Assembly (NCBI GenBank): GCA_958295665.1
Contig: OY282560.1
Location: 87,272,311 to 87,336,310 of the forward strand
DNA: 64,000 bases
Direction of reading: 5' to 3'
DNA from: Tipula vernalis
Lineage: Eukaryota; Arthropoda; Insecta; Diptera; Tipulidae
Shown: positions 20,044 to 32,136 of the stretch, in pieces
Position numbering within the stretch: position 1 is the stretch's first letter
How the letters are laid out: every line of letters starts with the position of its first letter
The notes under the pieces: generated by a model
Told to the model about the DNA's origin: nothing
The model's database searches: none
What the model saw: the letters and a program-made list of their open reading frames with translations, nothing else
Program-made: the position numbers and the translations under genes

Positions 20044-22748
20044 CCTTCACTCTGTGTATAGCTTACTATCACGTTGTCTGTGTATAGAGGTCAATCTGAC
20101 CCCATAGATATCTTCATGTATTTCATAGGGAAAGTAAATAAAAATCCTTTATTTTCTACAAATATAATTACATTCAAGATTCAAAACATATAAAAAAAAA
20201 TTAACAGTTGAATTCGCTGAAAATCACATTTTAATTGGTCAAATTTATGTTTTAATCAGATGCGTAATCTGATGCCACTTCCTCTTCATCCGAAACCATT
20301 TCCCGTTTTTTATGCATTCTATCCGTATGATTTTGGTGTGGTTGAGACAAAATGGCTCATTACAAAAATGACATCTTGTTCTGGTTTTCATGTCAGATGA
20401 TTTATCGCTCTAGTAACATCTTCCTTAACTGTCTTAACCGTCACTTCTTCGCCTGTTGATTCCCGCCTTATTGGTAATGCTTTATAATCTATTAAGTCGA
20501 TTCCTGTCCTTATTTTTATTTAACTTTCGAGTGTGAAAGAGCCGCTCCAACACGTTGGCCTGCACTAGTTGCATAACCAATTCTTTTAGAAATGATTTTC
20601 TGTCGGATGCTTTCCGAATTTCATAAAAAGGGTTGGCGCTTATATACGAAACGTAAAGGCTACAACATCAGCGAGGTCGGTAAGGTTAAAAAAAATCACA
20701 CCATCGGCCATCGTTGAGTTTTCCTTTTACATGTAGAGGTTCTCACTAATTTATAGAAGGTGTCCCCCTTTTGTTGCGTTATAATCCAAAATTTAATTAG
20801 TTATATTAGAATCAAGTCAACTCCTTTATTGTTGTGTAAAGTTGATAATAGCAAAACGTTTTTATTTGGTTTAGCAAAAAAAACGCACAAGTGTTTGGTT
20901 GATATCAAAACAGAATTTTGAAGGTTTTAGATCTCGTGTTTTTAATTCCATCTTACTACTAAACTCTTTGGGAAGATCGGTTTTATTTCATCTAATTGTA
21001 CCAATTAAGTAGTGTATTTGTTTTTTCTGCAAAGATTAATCGGCTAAAGAACAACTAGTGGAAAAGTTGCCCATGGTAATTATTATTCCTTATGCTTCCT
21101 TGGTTGCCTACCAATATATACTTCTGCGTTCAATAGGTAAGAATTGTTTGCGTCGCATAGCCAGAATATTTTAATTCTAAACTTCTCTGGCTTCGAAGGT
21201 ACCAATATATACTGTCGGAAAGAATATCTCCCTTGACCTAGAGCCAATTGTTGATCAATGATTAAATTTCATGGTGGTTTATGAGGTCCTCGAATGTTTG
21301 CCAAGGACATATTCTATATATATTCGAATTCTGGAAATCTATCGATTTTTATCCGCTCCTGTCTTAGACAGCTTTAGTAACTGAGTGGTTTTATTTATTT
21401 CTGTTTAAACCGTCAAGCCTTCTCTTTCCCGCAGTAGGAGGAAGTTGCGTGTTTTGATTACAATCGGAGGTTTCAAGCTCCACTTTCCGATAGTTTTTTT
21501 TATTTTGGGCATAGTACCACATACCAGTGTTTGTTTCTTTATCCTTAACAGTCGCATTTTCAACATTTTGTTATTCATTTCCTCGATCGTCAGCGACAAG
21601 TTACAAATGTTTATCGGCGCAGCTTGTTCACGTTCATCGTCATCGGAAACTCCACAACAACAGTGTCGTTTGCTATTTCTGCTTCATCTGATACCTTACC
21701 AGTAGAAACTCTATCGAGAAGTCCAAGGGACTCTTGACTGCTCTGTATTTTCCGCACCATAATAACAATATCTATAACCAGGATAAGCTATTTTTACTAC
21801 CAAGCACCTTGAATTACAAACAAAAACTAAACCAGAAATAACGTTCAGCGATCATTCGAAATATCGGTAACGGTAAAATAATACATAAGTAAAATGAGGA
21901 AAAATATCAAGAATAGATTTGCATATACTATGTATATGCCAGAGACGAGTAGTGTCGAAAACTAGTATTTGGGACACAGTTTATGTTACGTTTTGAGACG
22001 AGTTCTGGACAGTCTTTTAAAACCTTTGTTTTCGACATTTTTTGACAGGACTCTGTGACAGCGAAAAAAACTGAAAAATGTTCAATTTTAGCTTCATTAA
22101 CGTTCATAACGGTTTCAACCAGTTAGAACAGTTTCTAAATTAACCGGTATATTTCAATAATGTACTCACGAAACAATAAGAATATTTTATTTCCTCTCTT
22201 TTTCCAATATCACACGCACAGTTTTTGACACTTTCCGACCGTTTTTGACAGTTGTTGACATTTTTCGACAGTTTTTGGTCATAATTTAAGGTTCTTCACC
22301 CATTTTTGACCAAATTTTCGAAAACTCAGATTTTTTAACGTTTTTATGTATAATAGACATACAAAAAGTGAATAACAAAGCAGTTTCTCTCTCAGTCTCA
22401 CTTACTAATTAGCAGAGAAATTGCACAACACATCACAGACATATACAAAATACAATACATTCATAGATATAAAAAGTAAATAATTTTTTGATTTATATAG
22501 AAAATAGTGCATGGAAAAAACATGGGGTCATTTTGACCCCAGTACACAGAAATGCGCTTGGTTTATTTCAGACTGTGGTAATTACAAAATTTACAAGTAA
22601 TTTGGGCCTGATTTTCATTGTATTACATGTATGAGATATTCGTTGAGGCTATCATATAGGACATGGGCCATTTACATAATAAGAAATGTATTTTTTTCAA
22701 TTTTAAAATCGACTGGGGTCAATTTGACCCCAATACACAGGGAGAAGG
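20044..22748 (-). mobile_element. piggyBac element, decayed
   Basis: TTAA target duplications lie at 20040-20043 and 22749-22752. The ends directly inside are CCTTCACTCTGTGTATAG and, inverted, CCTTCTCCCTGTGTATTG: 15 of 18 match. Subterminal GACCCC-containing segments also recur near both ends (20099, 22527-22540, 22716-22732). The transposase relic lies on the minus strand. The size, 2705 bp, suits the family. Confidence 0.88.
20280..21700 (-). pseudogene. piggyBac transposase relic
   Basis: Minus-strand text near 21259-21100 reads IDQQLALGQGRYSFRQY, then SKPEKFRIKIFWLCDANNSYLL: the family block IDEQLxxFRGRCxFRQY followed by KPxKYGIKIxxLCD. Near 20395-20320 it reads KTRTRCHFCNEPFCLNH, the C-terminal Cys-rich (RING-like) domain with which piggyBac transposases bind their ends. 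The two blocks lie in the expected order and distance. Between them the frames are broken by stops and indels, so no functional protein is expected. Exact limits are uncertain. Confidence 0.8.
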
Positions 22749-22799
22749 TTAAACTGAGGATTTGTGATTTTTTTTTTTTTATAAAAATTTTATTGGGAT

Positions 22800-23300
22800 T
22801 CTATATCTTATCCGATTTTGATGAAACCCAGTATTTCCAATGGAAATGTGATTCTCAAATGATTTTTAGGCAAAGTTGTGGAATATGGCCAAGTAGGATG
22901 AAACTTGGCTCTTCCTTAATTCATTATGATGAAATTTGACTTGTGCGTTGGAAATGGGATTTTAAAATGATTTTTGGATAAAGGTTTGGAATATGGCCAG
23001 TAAGAACTTGACTATTTCTTAACCGATTATGAAGAAATTTGATGTGGATGATGGAAATAGGATTCTAAAATGATTTTTGGATACAGTTTTGGAATACGGC
23101 CAAGTAGGATGGAACTTGGCTATTCCTTAACCGATTATGATGAAATTTGGCATGTTCGATGGAAATGGGGTTCTAAACTGAGTTTTAGATAAAGTTGTTG
23201 CCATATTCCAGAGTTTATTCAAAAATCATTCAAGAATCCCATTTCAATCATGGGTGTCAAATTTCACTAAAGTCGGCTAAGAAGTAGCCAATTTGATAAG
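22800..23300. repeat. Tandem units of about 108 bp, last one inverted
   Basis: The unit (CCGATTATGATGAAATTTG ... TGGAAATGGGATTCTAAAATG ... GGAATATGGCCAAGTAGGAT) recurs about four times between 22800 and 23190 with a spacing near 108-118 bp. At 23195-23300 an inverted, diverged unit appears. The family recurs at 62872-63140 and, inverted, at 63400-64000. Confidence 0.85.
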
Positions 23301-23619
23301 GATTTGCTAAAGGTTCAATTTGAAATGTAAAAACTTTAATTTGAAATAATAAAGATTCAATTTGAAGCGTGAAAGGAACAAATTGAAGTGTAAAAGCTGC
23401 AATTTGAAGTGTACTCGTAAAACCTGTATCATCGCAGAAATAGCTGTCCGTGTCCGCTCTAATAAAGTGTCAGCTTATCTAATGGAGGTTTTCATTGAAA
23501 AAGTTCAGTTGCATGTGACTTAAAAGTTTGTTCGTTAAAGTGAAGATTCCGCTAAAACGAGTGTCCGTTGAAATGAGGTTTCACTGTTTTTAAAAGTGAG
23601 TGTCTATATGTACATTATC

Positions 23620-23845
23620 ACCCTTATTCCCTTAGTCGTGTCACTTGTCACTTGTACCGACAATCAAATTTTGATATTCTCTTAGTCGATCGATGCGACA
23701 ATTGTCGTTTGAAGTGACAGATATAGTTTTACGTCGCATTCTCTTATATTATCACTTCGATCGACTAAGAGAATACCAATTTAAAGTTGAAGTGACACGA
23801 CAATTGTCACGTCGAATGAAGTGACACGACCAAGGGAATAGGGGT
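23620..23845. repeat. Foldback MITE, 226 bp
   Basis: The left end, ACCCTTATTCCCTTAGTCG, matches the inverted right end, ACCCCTATTCCCTTGGTCG. A second matched block, ATTCTCTTAGTCGATCGA, lies further in on both arms, so the arms extend about 90 bp with gaps. No coding content. Confidence 0.85.
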
Positions 23846-24019
23846 ATATATGTGTGTGCTATTTAAACAAATGCCCACGCATTGATCGATTTGAACCAAA
23901 CTTTACAAAAATATTGTTTAGGACTTAAAAAAGGTCACTATTAATATCTCAAACATTCATCTCCTTCTTGAGAGATGATAATCAGGTACGAAGTTACTAC
24001 AGAGAAATTTCTAAAATTG

Positions 24020-24230
24020 GCATGATGTTGTGATGGTATAATGGTTTGATGGTTTGTATATAATAATTGTGTGATGTATGATTGTATGATGATATTTTGG
24101 TATGATGGTATGAGTTGCGATTGAGATGGAGGTTGATTTTTATATTGAGTTGCAGGCTGAGCTGAAGATTGACTTAAGAGATTTATTTCAGGATTGATTT
24201 GTGAGTTGAATTAATCAAGACCGAAGTTCT
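24020..24230. repeat. TGATGGTATGATGG-type repeat
   Basis: The reverse complement of the ACCATCATACC tract at 2640-2930, followed by GAGTTGC-type words, so both halves of that family are present here in inverted orientation. Confidence 0.8.
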
Positions 24231-25537
24231 GACCACCTCATGAGGTTTCAGCCCTATATATTTTTGTATATTTGATACAAGATCTCAATTAGTAAAAAAG
24301 TTCCGTCTACAAATTTTGACATGTCAATCGGATTATGTTCTCTACAATCGTATTAACATCTCAATCGCGCCCGCGCACAATTAATTGGCTTCCAGCTATA
24401 GTATACATAAATAAATATGTACGATACATGCATAAATTATTTAATTTTTCAATAATCTTTTATGTTCTTATAATATTTACAATTCAATTTACCTTTTATA
24501 AAGTTATTATTATTATTACTACACATTTTTTTTTCTTTTTTGGTTTATAACTTATAACAATACAATTTATTTGCGCTGGTAAAAAAGCTGCGGTTTATTA
24601 TGTAATTTTAACTCTTTTACATTGCTATATACACGACGACGAACATTATAGTAAATTCAGTGGCAAGAAATAAGCATAAAAATTATGCAAAAAAAAAAAT
24701 ATTAAAATTTATTGATGATTCTAATCTTTTCAGAAATAAAGTATCTACTGGTATGTACGAGTATATATAAGAAATAAACCGAAAATTCTTGTAGTTAGAG
24801 CAGTCGCCGGCCCGATCGCCCCGTTATACAAGGAAATTATTTGTATCAGTAAATTGTAATCTGTTCAAGTTATGGTATACATTTTCTTAATATTATGTAT
24901 TTGTATGTATTGTATGTTGTTTACATATATCTTTCACTTGGGTTAGATTCTTAGAGGTACACTACATTTATAAATTTTCGTAAAATATTTTTTTATGTTG
25001 TGTTTACCTTTATTGTTTTAGTAATATGTTTTGCCGTTGGAGTATTGTACCCAACAACTATACAAGTAAGATGAAAACAACTACAAAAAATTTATTTGAT
25101 CTTAAGGCGATATACATACACTTTATACTTTATTATTATTATTGTAATAAAAATGTAAGACACACGATCAGTTTAGAAAGGAATGAAAGATTTTTTTTTT
25201 CTCTTAACAATTTTATTTTTAGTTAAAATTTTTATCAAGATATTAAAAATGCAACTCATTTAAAAAAAAATAAAAATCGTTTTTGTTATACATATTTCAT
25301 GCGCTCTTTTATTGGTCATAAAAAAAGATTTAAGTTATGATCCATATATGATTATGCAGCAACACTATTAAGATGACACATTAATTTGTCATCGTGTGCT
25401 GCATGAGCTTTGAAAAATTTATTGCTTTTTGTAGTAGCGTGCGCGCATTTATTTAACAACTTTTTCCTCATTTAACTAATTATTTTGTGTTGCTATGAAC
25501 ATGTGTGCTATAATTTAAGGTAAAATATTACAATTTC
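24231..25537. other. AT-rich DNA, no gene recognised
   Basis: Small ORFs (24335-24550, 25026-25226) are dominated by Ile/Phe/Tyr/Asn, as expected for chance frames in AT-rich DNA. No repeats with clear ends. Confidence 0.5.
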
Positions 25538-26629
25538 TTTAAATCGGAATGATATCAAAGGGCCGGATGTCGAAGGGCCAAATTTCAAAGGGACATGGGT
25601 CGAATTTCAAAGGGCCGAAACGGAAACTTGTTATGCAAAATTTTGTAATGCAATATTTTGTAATGCAAAATTACATATCCAATCCAGTTTTCCTATGTCC
25701 TTTATTTTAAGTTGATTTTTCACATGAGCAGGCATTTATGTACACCAAGATGGTTCAGATTCAATTAATATAAAATAAATTTTAATAATTAATTTATACA
25801 CACATTATAATTTCAGAAGTTAGTTTCTCTTCTTGAGATATGTTTGAAAAAATATAATAAAAATTAAACTAAATTTAATGGATTTATAAAAATTCATAAG
25901 AAATTAATTTAGATTTCATAAAAAAATTTAAAAAATATTCCTTAAAACAACAAACTTAAAAAGTAGTAGACTCGCGATAACATGAACGCCGTATACCGTG
26001 AACTCCGGCTAACATGAACAATTTTTTATTTACATGTACTACTCGGTAACGTGAACAATTACAAAGCTCGATAACGTGAACAAATTTTGTACACTCTCAC
26101 TTGTCTATAATTGCATACATAATACTTAAGTCCCAGGAGCACCGAGCTACGCTCGTTCCGAATTACATTAGCGTTTGTTACACGTTCATGTCACTGAGTT
26201 TCACCTCATTCAATTGAGCAATATGTTAGTTCCATTTAGACTGTCGATTTTCCAGAAAAATTTCCGACACTCATGTTTGAATCCCATTCTATACTAAACA
26301 AATCCCATTCTATACAATTCATCCCAATTGAAAGGAAATGGTTTAATTCTATTGAAACTAGAATAATATTCATATTCCCATTTTACAATCCCATTTTCAT
26401 GGTACATACCGAGTTCTATCGAAATCGGTTGAGAAATGGCTTTGGTCCATTGGTATTGGCCATTTTACAGAACCTATACGATCCATATTTGGAACTAATT
26501 TATGATCTCTATATAATTCTCAAAAATCACAATTGAACAAATAAAAAAAACAAAACACAATGCAATATCAATAGCAATAACAACAATTAGATTTCCTTTG
26601 TTAGAAAATAAAATAAAAATGAAACCCGA

Positions 26630-28060
26630 ACCTCTCCAGAAAGCCTACTAAAATATTTTTCCAAGAAATCAAAACCCATTACAATTGCTTCCTTTCACTA
26701 GAAAATTTCCATCTAACCAATTACTATTAACAAAAGAAAATAATAAAAATATGAATTCCCATAGGAGGATCCTCTTAAACGAATTTTACTGAAATAAAAC
26801 CACCCCAACCAACATTAATAAAAATCAAATAACCGTTTCAGAAACCGGTAGTAAGATAAAAAGTAAGATAAAACCAAGCAAACAGGGGCTCACCGGACGA
26901 GAACTTCCTTAACGTTTTTTTTAAGAATCAATACCCGGTGTTATCGCGTTTTGGCACTCGAAAACTCTCTTTCACCAATTATGATCAATAAAAAAATATT
27001 CAAAAAAACGAACCCCAGGCCTATTAGAGGACCCACTAAACGACATTTCCCGAAATCAAAGTCCACTGCAAATGTTTCCTAACACTAGAAAATCCCTGCT
27101 CACCAATTATTACAAAAATCGTTGAACTTAAAAAATGGACCTCGACCATCCGGAGGACCCTCTAAACATATATTTCCCGAAATCAACACCCATTGCAGAC
27201 CTTTCAAAACCCTATTTGACTTCAATCAATACCCATGGCGATCGCTTCCTGCCGCTCGAATATCTCTCATTACCAAATGTTTACCAAAATTGTTAAAATG
27301 AAAAAAGGAACCCGGATACCACTGAAAGACCCTAAGCTAATTTTTTTAAACCAAGACCCATTGCAATCTCTGTCTGGCACCCACCCGCTCACAAATTTTT
27401 ACCAAAAATGTAAAAATTAAAAAAAAGAAGCCCGGGCTCAACTGGAGAACCCCCTAAACGAATTTTCCAAAAATTTATACCCATCACAATCGCTTCGTGG
27501 CACTCGAAAACCCTCTTTACCAACTTTTAACAAAATAGTTAAAATTTAAAAAACCCAAGTTCCAATGGATGACACTCTGGACTGGTAAACATACTTACCA
27601 ATTTTCAACAAAATCATTAAAACTATAAAAATGGAGTCTGAATTTTCCTGAAATCAAGACCAATGGGGATCACCTTAACCACTTAAAAACACTTCTTACC
27701 AATATTTACTAACATCGTGAAAATTACAAAGGAGCCCGAGTTCCACTGAAGAACCCCCTAAACTATTTTTTTCGAAATCAAGACCGGTCACAATTGATTC
27801 TTGGCACACGAAAACCCCAGCTTACCAATTTTTACCAAAATCGTAAAAATTAAAAAAAGGCCTGGGCACAAATGGAGAACACCTTCTAAATTATCAAGAC
27901 CCGTCGCAATCGCTTCCTGGCACCCGAAAACCCCCGCTCACTAATTTTTTAGCAAATTCGCCAAAATTAACAAAAAAGCACCCGGGCCCACTGGAGAACC
28001 CCCTAAGTAGACAAATTTTCCCGAAATCAACACCCAGCGCAATCGCTTTCTAGCACCCAT
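26630..28060. repeat. Diverged satellite, about 11 units of about 127 bp
   Basis: A block of the type GAAATCAAxACCCATTGCAATCGCTTCCTGGCACTCGAAAACCC (only short words conserved) recurs near 26663, 26788, 26925, 27044, 27173, 27350, 27475, 27645, 27768, 27893 and 28022. Between these blocks, ACCAATTTTTACCAAAATCG, then a C-rich stretch of the CCCGGGCCCACTGGAG type, also recur. Divergence is high. Confidence 0.8.
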
Positions 28061-29091
28061 GCGTATATGTATGTAGTTCACCCAAATTATACCGATATAC
28101 GTATACATTGATTACCGACGCGAGTGAAAATTAATAATATCTGTGTAATATTGTGATTGGCTAGCTAACCATTGGTAAAAGCGGTCGAAATATTTACTGC
28201 AATATAAGTGTCGTATATGAATAACTCAGTATAAGAATCATTTGGTCCCCGATTAAGATAATTATCTGGATTCAGTAAAAATCAATTCTAATATATTCCG
28301 ATTAGCGATGATATCGAATATTTTGAAGGTAAAAACAATACCGTTTAAATTATCAATCTTTGCACCTATTGTTGCAAAAATAATATATATAATATGGTAC
28401 TGTAAATGTATGTATTGTACTTATTTCGGTAAATGTATAGACATAACTTGAGAAAACTTTACAAACTTAATTCGAGCGAAAATCTTGAAAATTTCTTCTA
28501 AATCTAATTTAAAAAAAAAAAAAAAAAATCCCAGCCTCAATTTACATCATTAGGATTTAATTTCCACTCATTTTCGTGATTTTTTGGTCAAGAAAATCAC
28601 TGGAATAATTAAATCCTACAATTGAAAATTGAATCCAATATTTCCAGAAAATTATTTCAATATCGATTTCATATAAAGCGGTAACTATACATAACTTAAA
28701 AAAAATTATAAACTTAAATTAAGAAAATTTAAGAATGCGGTAAATGGCATTTGTGTGTATGCGCCTATAGAAAACTTAAATTAACTTAAGAAATTTAACG
28801 AAGTTTCGTTCAATTTGATCTGTCACTTAAAAAAAATTAGTGGTGCGAAAATATGCGTACAAACTTAAAAAAAATTAAGAAAAACAATTAAAAGAAACGT
28901 CATAGGCTTTTGTTTTAGAGAACATAACCAAAAAATCTTTTGTTGTATGCGGAATTGCGGATAGACTTGTGATAAATATTTAATTAAATTGTAAGTATTA
29001 TTTTTGCACACTATAATTAATTGACCATATTAGAATAAGTATAATCTATAATATAGCAGTTCGAATTAAGATTTTTTTTTATTCTTTTTAG

Positions 29092-29909
29092 ATGGAAAAT
29101 GGTTATGATTGCCTTATCGAAAGCGTTCGAAGTCATAAATGTATTTATGATAAATCCAGTAAGGATTTCAAGAACATCGTTACAAAAGAAAAGGCATGGA
29201 ATGAAGTAGCAGAGGCAACAGGTTTAACAAGTGAGTATCACTACAATAATGTGTTTATTATGCATTTTTATTGTACATAATTAACATTGAAATTTTTATA
29301 GCGGAGGAATGTCACCGTAAATGGACTGTTCTAAGAGAACGGTTTAATAAAGAGCAGAAAAAAAGAGATCTTCCAACGGGGAGCGAAGCAGTATCTTACG
29401 AAGATTGGCCATACTACGACAGTATGGTATTTTTAAAAGATTTCGTACAGCCAAGAAAGTAAGTTTTATGTAATTGGTATATACGTGCATTTCTATATTT
29501 TTATTATGTGTACATTACATTTAGAACTCGAAAAAATGTATTTCGTGATAAAAAAGAAGACGAAAACAACAATTTAGATACCGATATCGATGCATCGAAC
29601 TGTTCCACTAACACAAGTGTTGAAGTATATTCTAAAAAGGCCAAATTAAAAGAAAATGACCTGGCTTACGAAGAAGCATGTGAGGCTATTAGATCCGCCG
29701 CCGAAACTATACAGGCCAAAAACACCATGCAGCAACCGCCACAAGTCACTGGAAGGCATGAAATAGGGCAAAATTTCATGAGGTCAGTATTGTTGATGCT
29801 CGAACCCTTACCCGACATCGACTACGATAGCGCTTTAGCGCAAATAATGCAGTTTGTTGTCGACCTACGACGATGCCGGCTACATATTGAAGAAGGAGAC
29901 AATTTATAA
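29092..29909 (+). CDS. Harbinger partner protein with MADF domain and BESS-like motif
   Basis: Exons 29092-29230, 29302-29458 and 29525-29909 (introns GTGAGT...TAG and GTAAGT...TAG, 71 and 66 bp) total 681 nt, giving 226 residues and no internal stop. Residues about 8-100 form a MADF (Myb/SANT-like) domain: LIESVRSHKCIYDKSS, WNEVAEATG, CHRKWTVLRERFNKE, then WPYYDSMVFLKDF. The C-terminal SALAQIMQFVVDL stretch resembles a BESS protein-interaction motif. In PIF/Harbinger elements a Myb-like partner binds the element ends and helps bring the transposase into the nucleus; that role here is inference. It lies convergent with the transposase, the two stops 170 bp apart, both with nearby AATAAA-type signals. 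Confidence 0.9.
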
Positions 29910-30079
29910 ACTGATTTTTTTTTTTAATTTTTATTACTTTTTATTTTATTTTTTATGTAATTTTTACTATATGTATAATGAAATGCTGTGAATTAAAAAT
30001 ATTGTGCTGTGAATTAATAAACAATAGAAATAAAAGATTTATATTATTTAATTTATAAAAGATATTTATTTATTATGTT

Positions 30080-31468
30080 TTAATTCATCCAAGACAATTT
30101 GCCCTCATTATTTACAAATTCACACAATTCATCTCGCATGTCCAACGCCGTTCTACCGCCTATAACATGTGTGCTCTGAGATGGAGCTATTGATCCCAAA
30201 GATCGTTCAACTTCGCTGCGCCACAGCCCTTCGTGCATTATATGGTTCGAATCTTCCCAATCTACAAAATTTGATGGCACATATATTTGTGAACTGTCTT
30301 TGCTGAGACGTAGAAAATTGTGCAAAGCAACACAACCCAGAACAACTTTTTCAGCATTATCTGGGCTCATGTGCAATGTTGTTAGGAGAATTCTCCATCT
30401 GCTTACAAGAATTCCAAAAGAATTCTCAATGACTCGACGAGCTCGTGATAGTCTTCTATTAAAAATTTCTTTTTCCTTTGGTAATCCTGTGCCAGGGTAA
30501 GGTTTCATTAAATTTTTTGTCAGACTAAAAGCTGCATCGCCAACGAACAAATGTGGTAATAGTGTGTTGGTCCCTGGTAAACATTTTGGTGGAGGTACTT
30601 CCAGCTTGTTACTGCAAATTTTTTTTCCAAATTCGCTGATATTGAAGATGCCTAAAAAAAAGTAAATTTTGTTTTAAATAAGTTTAAATTAGTCTAATCG
30701 ATTTAAAATTACCTCCGTCGCTTTGGGAACCATACGCACCGACATCAATGTTGGTGAACGTGTATCTAGCATCGCAGGCTGCCATTAATACTATGCTAAA
30801 GTATTTCTTATAATTGAAAAACTGGCTGCCTGATCCTGGTGGGCACTGTATGGCAACATGTTTGCCGTCGATTGCCCCCAAACAGTTGGGCATATTCCAC
30901 AAATTCCAAAAATCTTGTTCAATTTGGATATAGTCGGCTATATTCGCTTCAGAAACGTACAACGGACCTATAACCGACCAAATCGCCTCGCAAGTCTCGA
31001 ATATTATTCGTCGCACAGTTTCTTTGCCAAGTTTCCAACTCCAAGCTAAGCTTTGGATTGATTGGCCTTGAGATAGATATCTGGAAATAATTTATAAATT
31101 ATAATTTATAAAATTTATTTGTATTTCTTTTTATGATATCCTACTTACAGTAGAGTTAATGCCAAACGGCATTCGGTGTTTATCCGAACCTTTTCGGATG
31201 TTTCTAGTTGCGGCCTTACTAGTCCCAGCAGCATATCAAATATGTCTTTACTCATTCTAGTATGAATGAAAAACTGATCCGGATCCACTTCTTTCATTTT
31301 TACAAATGTGACTTTATAGTATCCGTGGATATTACGGGTCCTATTTATTTCACGGACACTGCACGACCGCTTGCGTTTATGCTTTTGCTTCAACTCTTTC
31401 AATTTTTTTAAATTTGAGAGAAGTTGGTTCATATCCGCAAGTTGAGACAATTGACTTTCGTTGCTCAT
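30080..31468 (-). CDS. PIF/Harbinger DDE transposase, intact
   Basis: Exons on the minus strand 31468-31149, 31080-30713 and 30651-30080; introns of 68 and 61 bp with GTAAGT...CAG and GTAATT...TAG. The spliced length, 1260 nt, is an exact multiple of three and gives 419 residues without stops, starting MSNESQLSQLADM. The N-terminal third has a Lys-rich stretch (KKLKELKQKHKRKRS). The HARBI1-type nuclease core shows CLGAIDGKHVAIQCP (Asp about 178), FTNIDVGAYGSQSDGG (Asp about 219), FVGDAAF and SRARRVIENSFGILVSRWR (Glu about 305), so the DDE triad is present. It would cut and paste the element together with the MADF partner. Nothing in the sequence suggests inactivation. Confidence 0.93.
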
Positions 31469-31524
31469 TTTTGATTAGGATAAACTAATCTAATCTAGGT
31501 AGATAACTAACTAATCTAACTGAA

Positions 31525-31526
<2 letters not shown>

Positions 31527-31601
<75 letters not shown>
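31527..31601. repeat. (TA)n microsatellite
   Basis: About 37 uninterrupted TA units upstream of the transposase gene. A second tract of about 23 units lies at 31792-31838, also inside the Harbinger element. Confidence 0.97.
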
Positions 31602-31603
<2 letters not shown>

Positions 31604-31791
31604 ACTATCTAATCTAACTATTCTAACTTAAATTGGTTCGAAAGAAGCTCACTATATATAACTATAAAAAATCTAGCCTATAAAAAAATTAATTAAAACT
31701 ATAAATAAAATATTACAACTATCTTACTAATCTACCGGGAATACTAAGTAAATTTAATTATATTAACAACTTATTTTAATTACTAAAATTA

Positions 31792-31843
<52 letters not shown>

Positions 31844-32136
31844 ACCTAAAAAAATGAACAATGTAAAATTCTAAAATTATTTAAACAACTAAACTAATCA
31901 ATTAAATTACTATCGCTAAACACTATTATTCTAACACTAATTGAAATAATTCAGTAACTCACTAAAAATATAATAAAAATTAATAATTTTAAAATAATCA
32001 AAATTGAGCGCACGAAAATAGCTGTCATTCACTAAAGATTCTTACGGAAAGTATAGTTGGAATGTCAAAAAAAATTAGTTTCGTTAAAATTTTTAATTTT
32101 TTTTAAGTTTTTAAGTTATCTATAGTTACCCCTTAA

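Larger units (their letters stand above)
19972..23588. mobile_element. Old element with Tigger/pogo-like ends, split by piggyBac
   Basis: The left end, GGGAAACTTCACTACAACGG (about 19976), and the inverted right end, AGTGAAACCTCATTTCAACGG (about 23568-23588), are imperfect inverted repeats. They match the common Tigger/pogo-type terminal pattern CAGTGAAACCTC...AACGGACAC. The interior is non-coding, contains a tandem repeat (22800-23300), and is interrupted at TTAA by the piggyBac element. A clear TA duplication was not found. Confidence 0.6.
28677..32133. mobile_element. PIF/Harbinger transposon, apparently complete
   Basis: 3457 bp. TAA flanks both sides (28674-28676 and 32134-32136), the 3-bp duplication typical of PIF/Harbinger. 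The ends AGCGGTAACTATACATAACT (left) and AGGGGTAACTATAGATAACT (inverted right) match at 18 of 20. Inside, two convergent genes, a MADF/BESS protein (+) and a DDE transposase (-), both splice into uninterrupted frames. This is the expected two-gene Harbinger layout. Confidence 0.93.
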
